35,893 nucleotides of DNA. It comes from Rhodopirellula sp. GTDB taxonomy: Bacteria > Planctomycetota > Planctomycetia > Pirellulales > Thermoguttaceae. The notes beneath the pieces were generated by a model. It did not search any database. It was given only the letters and a program-made list of their open reading frames with translations, and was not told where the DNA came from. Each line of letters begins with the position of its first letter. The first letter of the stretch is position 1. The stretch is from the NCBI GenBank assembly GCA_012728855.1, contig JAAYEH010000526.1:1-35893 (forward strand), given 5' to 3'. The position numbers and the translations under genes were made by a program. Below, piece after piece: positions 8,901 through 16,256 of the stretch.

Positions 8901-10799
8901 CCGGCGAAGTCGTGTGTTGGCGGCCAGGATGGTCGCCCCATAGAGACTATACAGCGTCACAGCCACCGGCAGCGACCCAGCGCCGCCGTTCAGCGCGTGT
9001 CCGGTCACGTTGAGCATGCTGCACCCTGCCACGAATCCAGCGCCTGCCGCGTAAGGCAACGCGTGCTCTCGGCGGCCGGCCCACTCCAGCAGACCCGCGA
9101 TAAGCCCAAATAGCGCGACCAGTCCGGCGAGCGCCGCACTGCTCTGCAGCCCCACCGCCAGACGGACCATTTCGCGGCTGGTGTATTCGTCCGGCACCCA
9201 GGAGAGGTTTTGCACGGCGACGTGATATGCCGTCAAGTAGACGACCGCTACGGCGGCAACGGCGCCGGCGTGGAGCGGAGCCAAGTCGTATCGAAACGCC
9301 ATCCAGGCCAGCGCGGCCGCCGCCAACCCGCCGGTGAGAAGTACCGCCGTCGGATCGGGCCATGCCAGGACCACAGCCGTCGCCATCACCAGTGCGGCCG
9401 TGAGCGCCAAGGCGGTTCCGGCGGTGCGGTACGGCGCCAGGGCCTTGTCTTGCGTGGTTCGCCGGACCACGGTGAGACCGGCGGCGAGCAGCGGGATTGC
9501 TGCGAGCACCGCCAGCAAGGAAGTGTGGTCCAAGGTGGAGGCAAGATCGGCGGCCCGGGCGCCACGCTCGATCAGCAGGCCCAACGCCACCGCCAGAGAG
9601 AATGTGCCGGTGCCCAACAGAGTGAAAAACGCCTCGGCGGCAGGTTTGTCGAGATCGTCTCGGCCGCCGAAGCGCGGCAGGTAGAGCAAGACTGCCGCCG
9701 CCAATACGCCCACGGGAATCAGTCCAACGGCGGCCAGCGTCCAGCCTTCGGCGCCCCAGCCGGTGAGCCTCGCCACCAGCAACACCGCGGCTGAGTTGCC
9801 CACAACGGCGGCCGTCTGGTGCCAACGTCCACCCGGCAGGATCGCCTGAGCGGCCAGCGATATGAGCCAAGCAAAGATGCCCAGTGAGACCAGTTCCGTC
9901 GCCAGCGTCATCAAGCTCCAGTGTTCCCGGGACAGGCTTGCCATCGCCAGGAAGTTCAAGGGAACCAGCAACGCGGCGATCCAGAGCAGCACGCGGCCGA
10001 TCGACGGAAGCTTCCAGCGGCGATGACAAAGCAGCCCCATGCCAAAGAAAGTTGAGGAATACGCGACGAAGATCGCGAACTTCAGGTAGGGAGTCTGTTG
10101 GAGCGTCTCCCAGAAACTGATCACCAGGGCAATCGAGGCCCCTACGATCACTAGTCCGGGAAGGAGTACACAGACCAATTCGGCCCAGGGGATATTCCGC
10201 TCTTCGAGAAAGGCCGCCAACGTCTCCAACAGAGGCTTGCGGGGAGGCCGCGGCGGCGCTGCCGGCTTGGGGGGGGTGACCGGTCGTGGCGGGGAAGGTG
10301 GCTGGACTGCGATAGCGGCAGGCCGAATTGCCGGCTTCGCCGGCGGCACCGTGCCGCGAACCGATTCGGCCAGGATGATCGGCTCTCTCTTTTCCACGGG
10401 TTTCCGTACCGGCTCCTGTGGCTCGAGTCGAGCAACTGGACCCGTGGAGGGGGCCAGAGCTTCGCGGCGCTGTTGTGCCTTGGCCTGCAACTGCTGGATC
10501 GTGGCGGGTTCCAGGAGTCCTTCGGAGGCAAGCCGCTTCACCTGCCGCTCGAAGACCAGAAGGTCGGCTAACTCTCCGGCGGCAGGCCCGCGGACATCGT
10601 GACCACACCAATCGCAACGCGATGCGCGACGCGAGGTCCATCGCGTGCAATACACGCAACGGACGCGGTCGTCTCGATCCGTGGAGCCTTCAGAGCCTGC
10701 CAGGGTGCGAAACAGTAGAGCCAAGCCGGCCCAGATCCCGTGCCCCACGACGGTCACCACGAGGAGGACAATGAGCAACGTCAGAAGGACTTGTGCCAT
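5945..10799 (-). CDS. Giant zinc-ribbon polytopic membrane protein, N-terminal segment
   Basis: About 1,618 codons are read before the frame break. With the following segment the intact protein would be about 2,400 residues. Order of parts: one N-terminal helix (MAQVLLTLLIVLLVVTVVGH); a zinc ribbon with CVYC and CDWC (C49/C52 and C63/C66 when counted from the first of two ATGs); a helical stretch GELADLLVFERQVKRLASEG; a Pro-rich linker (about 119-190, PPRPVTPPKPAAPPRPPRKP); then FLEERNIPWAELVCVLLPG and dozens of hydrophobic helices with very short loops to the frame break. Large zinc-ribbon membrane proteins with a similar EERNI-W-EL entry occur in planctomycetes, but I know no assigned function. 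The second ATG (10799) is preferred because AGAGGA at 10806-10811 lies 6 bases from it and only 3 from the first. The gene heads a two-gene operon with the coupled 74-residue protein. Confidence 0.88.
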
Positions 10800-10805
10800 C
10801 ATGCG

Positions 10806-10811
10806 TCCTCT
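10806..10811 (-). promoter_or_regulatory. Ribosome binding site of the giant membrane protein
   Basis: AGAGGA on the minus strand, 6 bases before ATG 10799 and 3 bases before ATG 10802. The spacing favours the second of the two consecutive ATGs. Confidence 0.5.
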
Positions 10812-10839
10812 GTGGTTCTAAAGAACTAGCCGAGGTGCG

Positions 10840-10859
10840 GTCAGGCTGGAATGCCTGAC
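10840..10859. repeat. Short perfect hairpin GTCAGGC-GCCTGAC
   Basis: A 7-bp perfect stem (10840-10846 with 10853-10859) and a six-base loop TGGAAT. There is no T-tract. It resembles the short dispersed palindromes common in intergenic DNA of this group. Confidence 0.55.
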
Positions 10860-10921
10860 GTACACAGGGCTGTCACTTAATAAGGCTCCATTGTTTCACC
10901 CCTATAACGCCACGACAATCG

Positions 10922-11001
10922 GCCCGTGGGCACCCGATCGGCGTAGACGCCTCGGTTTGATAACTCTTGTCGGTTAGATGAAATCGAGGCGTCGCACGGG
11001 C
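10922..11001. repeat. 80-bp imperfect palindrome
   Basis: The outer arms GCCCGTG (10922-10928) and CACGGGC (10995-11001) are complementary. Inside them GACGCCTCGGTTT (10946-10958) pairs with AAATCGAGGCGTC (10981-10993) at 12 of 13 positions. This nested arrangement is typical of a small MITE or REPIN-like element rather than an operator. Confidence 0.5.
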
Positions 11002-11257
11002 AGTGGCGGAGGCCGTCAAAAACTTGCATTCGCGGTGGGCGGAACTCCGAAATCAGCTAGTGGTCGAAACGTGCCTGGCCGGCAGTTCGATACGGTTGCC
11101 CCTAGTCGTATCGAAAAAAGGGCAAGGTTCAAGAGATTGTGAACCGCGCCGAAAATGGACTTCCCCGCCGGCTCACGGACGAACGCTACCGGCCCAGGAT
11201 TTCCCTCCCTCCAATTTCGTAAAGGCGGTCCCCCTGCCGTCGTTTAGGGAACATTCC

Positions 11258-11383
11258 ATGCAACCGGTGAAATCGGAATCGTCCAGAAGCGCCGAACTCG
11301 AACGGCTCCGCCGCGAGTTGTTGCGGCGAATTGTAGAAACTGAGCACCAGCGGCAGGTCGCCCGTCGCATGGCGGTCAAGTGA
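11258..11383 (+). CDS. 41-residue charged helical protein upstream of the protease
   Basis: ATG 11258 is preceded by AGGGA (11246-11250, 7-base spacer). It encodes MQPVKSESSRSAELERLRRE and continues as a strongly basic and acidic single helix ending in RRMAVK. The stop is one base before the GTG start of the protease, so the two are probably co-translated. There is no signal peptide and no known family. It may be a small cytosolic partner or simply a leader ORF for the protease. Support is start quality and spacing only. Confidence 0.5.
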   Translation: MQPVKSESSRSAELERLRRELLRRIVETEHQRQVARRMAVK

Positions 11384-11384
11384 G

Positions 11385-12515
11385 GTGCGCCGCCGCGTGA
11401 AGCCACAGGTGTGCCTGGTAATCCTGCTGGCCGCCGCAACCGTTGTATTCGGGCACTCGGTCGCTTGTGGCGGCCCGGCTCCGAGTAGGGCTCCGGTTCC
11501 GGCCGGAATGCACCCGGCCGTGGTGCGCGTGATCTCGCCCGAGCGCAACGGTATGTCGCTGGGATCGGGCACCCTAGTCGCCGTCTACGCGGACCACGGA
11601 TTGGTTCTTACCAACTGGCACGTAATCTCCGATGCGGCCGGCCAGGTTCAGGTAGTATTCCCCGACGGATTTCGCACACCCGCAACCGTGCTCAAAGCAG
11701 ACCGCGAGTGGGATTTGGCCGCGTTGGCGATTTGGCGTCCCAACGCGTCGCCGGTGCCGATCGCCTCGCAGCCACCACGCCCCGGCGATCCGCTGACGAT
11801 CGCGGGCTACGGGAGCGGCCGGTATCGCGCAGCGAACGGTTGGTGTACCCAATACGTCTCACCCGGTCGAGGGCAGCCGTTTGAAATGGTCGAACTCTCC
11901 GTCGCCGCCCGGCAGGGTGATTCCGGCGGACCGATCTTCAACGCCCGCGGCGAACTGGCAGGAGTGCTCTTCGGATCCGGATTCGGTTCCACGGCGGGGA
12001 GCTACTGCGGGCGGGTCGAGCGATTCCTTTCACCGCTCTGGGGCGACTTCCAGCGGCTTCAGCCGAACCCGAACGCGATCGCCCAGCGCGCGCCGCAGAC
12101 TGAGCCGGCAAGGCCAACCGAGCCGGATTCGCAGTCCATGCCCCGGCAACCGCCGGAAAACTACTGGTCCGTCAAGCAACCTGCCAGTAAGCCGCCCGTC
12201 GCCTCCAGTCCGCCGACGCCGGTTATCCCGCCGGTAGCCGCGATTGCGGCAAGACCGCCGGTCGGTTCAGCGTACGAGAAGTCCGCCGGCGCGGATTCAG
12301 TGCAGTGGACTGCCGCGGCGCCGACTTCTCCGCCTGCCGACGCGGTGGCAAACTCCCAAACGGACATCAAACAATCGGGGCCGCCCGCGAGCAGCGATTT
12401 TCCGGGAACCACTCTCGGTGAGCAGCTCAAGACGATGCTTGCGGCAATCGGCGCGTTTGCTATTCTGTTTCATAGCTTGCGGCTGCTGGCGGTCGCTCCG
12501 GAACAGAAATCTTGA
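11385..12515 (+). CDS. Trypsin-like serine protease with signal peptide and C-terminal membrane anchor
   Basis: The product is 376 residues. An N-terminal hydrophobic export signal (VCLVILLAAATVVFGHSVAC) is followed by a chymotrypsin-fold domain. The catalytic triad is visible: H79 in LTNWHV, D110 in REWDLAAL and S180 in RQGDSGGPIF. After about residue 215 comes a long Pro/Ala-rich low-complexity linker (to about 340), then a single hydrophobic helix (about 350-368, LAAIGAFAILFHSLRLLAV) and a short tail. No PDZ domain is present, so it is not a standard HtrA/DegP. The layout suggests an envelope protease tethered by its C-terminus, acting on extracytoplasmic substrates (inference). The start is GTG 11385, and a GTG at 11397 is an alternative. 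It directly follows the 41-residue ORF and converges on the beta-helix gene with a 65-bp gap. Confidence 0.88.
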   Translation: MRRRVKPQVCLVILLAAATVVFGHSVACGGPAPSRAPVPAGMHPAVVRVISPERNGMSLGSGTLVAVYADHGLVLTNWHVISDAAGQVQVVFPDGFRTPATVLKADREWDLAALAIWRPNASPVPIASQPPRPGDPLTIAGYGSGRYRAANGWCTQYVSPGRGQPFEMVELSVAARQGDSGGPIFNARGELAGVLFGSGFGSTAGSYCGRVERFLSPLWGDFQRLQPNPNAIAQRAPQTEPARPTEPDSQSMPRQPPENYWSVKQPASKPPVASSPPTPVIPPVAAIAARPPVGSAYEKSAGADSVQWTAAAPTSPPADAVANSQTDIKQSGPPASSDFPGTTLGEQLKTMLAAIGAFAILFHSLRLLAVAPEQKS

Positions 12516-12580
12516 CAGTGGGTCGGCCCGTGGGAGTTTTGCAACGAACGGGAGTCGACTTGATGCCGTTTGTCCTTGCT

Positions 12581-14731
12581 TCACTCCCGGCTCCATTTCT
12601 CGGCGCGAGCGCTGGGCCGCAGGGCGTCGGACCGCAATCCCATCTTCTCGAAAGGGATCGGTTGAAATCCGGGCACTTTCTCGAACGCTTCCGCGTTCGG
12701 CCGTAAGCGGAAGTCGCCCCCCTCGAAGTCGACGAATCCGGGATCCTTCTGCGTTGCCCAGTTTTCCTCCGGCGGACACTGCCAGTTGCCGCCGCTGAGT
12801 TGGTCGCAGAGGACCATCACATTGCGGACGGCCCGGTTAACGCGTGGCTGGCCGGGCTGCGGATCCATGAAGCCGACGAGTTCCGGGTAGCGCGTTGTAT
12901 AGGGCGGGCTGGTGATGTCGACTTCCTGGAGGAGCCGCTCGGTCCAAAGGCAGTCCTGTCCTCCCCCGAGCGCGGCCTTCCAACGCTTGTCGTTCCAGGG
13001 GGCCGAGCCAAGCGCGCGGCGGCACTCGATGAAGATGTTGTTCTCGGCCAGGTTGCCGTGTCCGCCGTGAGAGAAGACGGTGCCGAAGGAGCCTTTACCG
13101 GGTTCGCCACAACGGAAGAAGACGTTGCCGAAGACGGTGTCTCCTCCGTCGCCGTCGTCGAAATAGATGGCGGCGTTGCCGTGGCCCATCGGACTGCCGA
13201 TGTGATGCCAGAAGTTATAACGGATCACGTTGCCGCGGCAGGAGGGATTGCGGCCCTTGTACAGCGCTCCGCAGTCGTCCGTTTCCGTGCAGACGTGATG
13301 CACCACGTTGTATTCCAAGACGTGGTCGTTGCCCTGGATGCCGATGGCCTGGTGCGGCGCGTCGTGGACCAGATTGTTCGCCGCTCGATTGCCGACGCCG
13401 CCCAAAATGAGCCCGTACGCGGAGGTGAACTGGTGACGTGAGAAGTCCCAAATGTGATTATTCAGCGCCTCGTGCCCGGCTGGCGTCAGCGACTTGCGGT
13501 CGCCCCCTTCGAGGAGCAGTCCGCCCGTGCCTGTGTCGTGGATGTCGCACGCCTCGACGCGATGCTCGGCGCCGCCGGAAACGCGGATGCCAAGCTGCCG
13601 CAGGTTGCGGACGCGGCACGCCTCGATCCGCACGTCCGTGCCGCCGCTCACTTCGACCCCATCGGTTAGCCCGGTCTCCACGATGAAGCCGCGAATGGTC
13701 ACGTGATTGCAGTTTTCCAGTGAGAGAACCGGCTCGTTCAACGTGGAAAGGACGATGCGGGCATCCGCGACGTTGCCCGGAGGCCAGAAGTAGAGCCGTC
13801 CGGCTTGCCGATCGATGTAGAACTCGCCCGGCCGGTCCAGTTCTTCCAGCAGGTTCAGCGCACAATAGCGGCGCGGCGAGGGGTTGCCCTGCTTGACGCT
13901 GTATAGGTGCGGCTCGGCCAGCGTGATCTGCCGGTTCTGGCGATCGATGGCCTTGATGCGGATCACCTCATCGTACCAGTCGAAGCACCAATAGCCTTGC
14001 AGCCACACGCCGGCCTCGACGTTCCAGCGGTTGGGCCGTTTGCCGTCGTACTGAAAGATGCCGGGCCGACCCGAGTGGTCGCCGATACGAGGGTTTGAGC
14101 CGGAGTCGATGATTTTCGCGATGGTGGCCCAGTCGTCGTTGGGCCAGTGGGCGAGTGTCATGCGCTCGTCGTTGTAGAACAGTTCGGGAACCGCCGGCGC
14201 GCCGCGGTATCGGACCGGAAACTCACCGAGCCGAGTAACGCCCAATGCTTTCAGGTCCGCGGCCAGCACCTTGCCGTGGGCGGCCGGTTCGAGTCTGGCG
14301 AGAACGCTGCTTTCGCTCACTGCTTGAAAGGCCGCGGGCGGCACGCACTGGCCGCCGCAGAGTCGGACCTCTTTGCCGGGCGCGGCTTGATAGCGGACCC
14401 TCGCCTTGGGACTGCCGGAGTCGTTCGGTCCCAGCGAAAGCGTCTGATCGAGGAAGTACGTTCCATCGCCGATCTCGACGGCAACAGCCTGATCGCCGGT
14501 CGCGGTTTGCTTCCACTTCCGCACGGCGTCGCGAGCCCGAGCGATGGTGGCAAACGGTCCGTCGTCGCCGGCCGCGTTGGGCTCGGGTAGTTTGCCCGAC
14601 CAGGCGTCGTTTCCGCCGGTGGCCACGTAGAATCGGACTCCCACCGGCGCCGTCGGATCGGCGAACAGCGAGCCGGACAAGAGCACCGCGAGGATCATAA
14701 CTAGTGTCGCCAAGAACGGGTGGCTACTCAA
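12581..14731 (-). CDS. Secreted right-handed parallel beta-helix protein (carbohydrate-active type)
   Basis: The product is 716 residues. The signal peptide SSHPFLATLVMILAVLLSG ends near LFADP. It is followed by the typical opening of secreted pectate-lyase-like folds, FYVATGGNDAWSGKLPEP and GPFATIARARDAVRKW, a jelly-roll-like middle, and repeated beta-helix rungs (VTIRGFIVETG, VRIEACRVRNL, HRVEACDIHDTG, NHIWDFSRH, NNLVHDAP, NVVHHVC). This architecture belongs to polysaccharide lyases or glycoside hydrolases and related surface glycan-binding proteins. Catalytic residues cannot be assigned by eye. The start is placed at TTG 14731 because AAGGAG lies at 14740-14745 with an 8-base spacer and the signal peptide follows at once. 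The longer open frame upstream overlaps the Uma2 gene and has no coding character. Confidence 0.85.
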   Translation of the reverse strand: MSSHPFLATLVMILAVLLSGSLFADPTAPVGVRFYVATGGNDAWSGKLPEPNAAGDDGPFATIARARDAVRKWKQTATGDQAVAVEIGDGTYFLDQTLSLGPNDSGSPKARVRYQAAPGKEVRLCGGQCVPPAAFQAVSESSVLARLEPAAHGKVLAADLKALGVTRLGEFPVRYRGAPAVPELFYNDERMTLAHWPNDDWATIAKIIDSGSNPRIGDHSGRPGIFQYDGKRPNRWNVEAGVWLQGYWCFDWYDEVIRIKAIDRQNRQITLAEPHLYSVKQGNPSPRRYCALNLLEELDRPGEFYIDRQAGRLYFWPPGNVADARIVLSTLNEPVLSLENCNHVTIRGFIVETGLTDGVEVSGGTDVRIEACRVRNLRQLGIRVSGGAEHRVEACDIHDTGTGGLLLEGGDRKSLTPAGHEALNNHIWDFSRHQFTSAYGLILGGVGNRAANNLVHDAPHQAIGIQGNDHVLEYNVVHHVCTETDDCGALYKGRNPSCRGNVIRYNFWHHIGSPMGHGNAAIYFDDGDGGDTVFGNVFFRCGEPGKGSFGTVFSHGGHGNLAENNIFIECRRALGSAPWNDKRWKAALGGGQDCLWTERLLQEVDITSPPYTTRYPELVGFMDPQPGQPRVNRAVRNVMVLCDQLSGGNWQCPPEENWATQKDPGFVDFEGGDFRLRPNAEAFEKVPGFQPIPFEKMGLRSDALRPSARAEKWSRE

Positions 14732-14739
14732 GGTTCGGA

Positions 14740-14745
14740 CTCCTT
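14740..14745 (-). promoter_or_regulatory. Shine-Dalgarno supporting a TTG start
   Basis: AAGGAG on the minus strand, 8 bases before TTG (14731-14729). No ATG with a comparable site gives a full signal peptide. The next in-frame ATG, 14698, would leave only a very short hydrophobic leader. Confidence 0.65.
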
Positions 14746-14777
14746 GGAAAAATCTCTTCTTGATTTGGCCGCCGACA

Positions 14778-15392
14778 TTATAGCAGCCACCGTTGCTCGC
14801 TCTCGCAGTGGGCAACTTCGATCTGAGGGCGAGGTTCCGCGGAAAGCAGGCGAAAGGTAAGGGGGACGACTCGGCTGTGCAATGCTCCGTCGGAACCCGG
14901 CTCACACGACGCGACTTGGACCAGCACACCTGACTGGCAACGCCACAACTCAAGTCGCCATGGCCGGCGGTCGACAATCAACAGTTCCCGCACCCCGAGT
15001 CGCTGGTAAAAAGGGAGTTTCTCGCGGGTCTTATCGCGGAGGCTGACGATTTCCACAAGAAAGTCGGCTGCTCCCATCCAATGGGTGCCGAGATTCTCGG
15101 CGCCTCCGTCGCTGAGAAACAGGGCCACGTCGGGACAGCGGTAATCCTGCTCCCAGTCGTCGGCTCGATCGCTGAGGTTGACGCCGGCACGAACCTGCCC
15201 CAGCCCGGGCCGACCCACAATATCTTCCAGGACATAAGCCAGGCGGGTGACAATCATTTGATGTTCATCGTTGGCCAGAGGGCCCATCATATAAACACCT
15301 TCCCAGACTTCGTCGTATCGATCGGCGCCCGTCACCTTGCGGTGCTCTCGCAGTTGATCTTCCAGCCGGGGATCGTCGATGATAGTCGTCAT
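14778..15392 (-). CDS. Uma2-family protein (PD-(D/E)XK nuclease fold, DUF820)
   Basis: The product is 204 residues. It shows the Uma2 pattern: an early Glu-rich strand (DEVWEGVYMM), CPDVALFL (D88), DFLVEIVS (E114), then EKLPFYQRLGVRELLIVD with K125 in the expected nuclease position. Uma2 proteins are predicted restriction-endonuclease-like enzymes, highly multiplied in cyanobacteria and planctomycetes, and their cellular role is not established. The catalytic set D-E-K appears complete. The gene lies between the beta-helix gene (46-bp gap) and the nucleotidyltransferase gene (45-bp gap), all on one strand, which may be chance clustering. Confidence 0.9.
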   Translation of the reverse strand: MTTIIDDPRLEDQLREHRKVTGADRYDEVWEGVYMMGPLANDEHQMIVTRLAYVLEDIVGRPGLGQVRAGVNLSDRADDWEQDYRCPDVALFLSDGGAENLGTHWMGAADFLVEIVSLRDKTREKLPFYQRLGVRELLIVDRRPWRLELWRCQSGVLVQVASCEPGSDGALHSRVVPLTFRLLSAEPRPQIEVAHCESEQRWLL

Positions 15393-15437
15393 GGTTCTTG
15401 CTCCGTATCCGCCTCTCCGCTCGCGGCGCCATGTTGC

Positions 15438-16106
15438 TTAGCCATCGGGATTGTCGATCAACTCCTGCAGTCGACGTCGCAGTTCGGGCTGGAACCGAAC
15501 CAGCCACGTTGCGTCGATCAAGCCAACGTCGAGCATGTCTAGCAGATGCACTTGGTCCTTCCGTCGAAAACTCGTCAGCTTCATGCGGACCAGAGACTCC
15601 AGCGGCAATGTGCGAATTTCCTCGATCTGTTCACAGTCGTCAATCTCGGGAACCGCTTCAACATATTCCCGACGGACCTTCTCTCCGGCAAACACGACGC
15701 GTACCGCGTCGCGGGCTTTGGCATCGGGACCGTCCAGGAACATGGTGACTCCCGCCGCCCGCCGGAAGATGAACCCGACCCTTTCCAGAGCATCGACGGC
15801 TGCTGTCAAATCGTCCCTCTTCAAGATAATGTCGACGTCCTTCGTGTTTCGAACGGCCGATTCATCCACCTGGGCGACCCAAACCTGCACGGCATTTCCG
15901 CCGACAATGGCGTAAGGAATGCCTCCAGCATCGAGCGCCTGTGCAACCCGCCGCATTCGATCCTTGACCTTCTCCACAGCTCGCTCAATCCTTTCCCAAA
16001 GAGCGTCACCGGTGTATCGAATCTGAACCATATCCATCAACCCGCTTCGGAGTTCGACGAGTACTTTATTTGCATGCTCCCACCCCGCACTTTCCCTTCG
16101 CGGCAT
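15438..16106 (-). CDS. Nucleotidyltransferase-fold protein (MNT/AbiEii-like)
   Basis: The product is 222 residues. The N-terminal helical part (WEHANKVLVELRSGL) leads into a minimal nucleotidyltransferase core: YAIVGGNAVQVWV (GG at 69-70) and, about 20 residues later, TKDVDIIL (D90, D92), the GG...DxD metal-binding pair. A third acidic position may lie in FAGEKVRREYVE. The C-terminal LESLVRMKLTSFRRKDQVHL is typical of AbiEii/DUF6036-like proteins, in which the Lys-Asp rich helix follows the catalytic sheet. Relatives act as toxins or tRNA/protein nucleotidylating enzymes, but this subgroup has no proven substrate to my knowledge. No antitoxin-like gene adjoins it. The start ATG 16106 has only a weak GAGAG ahead, and internal Met residues near 24-26 are alternatives. 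Confidence 0.82.
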   Translation of the reverse strand: MPRRESAGWEHANKVLVELRSGLMDMVQIRYTGDALWERIERAVEKVKDRMRRVAQALDAGGIPYAIVGGNAVQVWVAQVDESAVRNTKDVDIILKRDDLTAAVDALERVGFIFRRAAGVTMFLDGPDAKARDAVRVVFAGEKVRREYVEAVPEIDDCEQIEEIRTLPLESLVRMKLTSFRRKDQVHLLDMLDVGLIDATWLVRFQPELRRRLQELIDNPDG

Positions 16107-16256
16107 CTTCTCTCATTCTAGCTGTCCCGCCGGGATGGTGCCAAGTCTGCAACTGACCGCGAAGGAGGCTTTCGCTGCGTTGTTCAACGTGTAGAATGGA
16201 CGTGCCGGCAAGACTTGCGCGACGCATAGCCCCCTTCTCCCCCTCACGAACCAACA

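Larger units (their letters stand above)
10803..11257. other. Divergent intergenic region with two palindromes
   Basis: About 455 bp between the divergent starts of the giant membrane gene and the small ORF/protease pair, so promoters for both directions should lie here. No convincing -35/-10 pair was identified. It contains a 7-bp stem hairpin (10840-10859) and a larger imperfect palindrome (10922-11001). An open plus-strand frame crosses it but has no coding character before 11258. Confidence 0.45.

Noticed and set aside
8947..10659. 570-codon minus-strand frame inside the giant gene
   Set aside because: It is the same strand in a wrong frame, Arg/Gly/Ala-rich and without motifs. The overlapping frame carries the zinc ribbon and helices.
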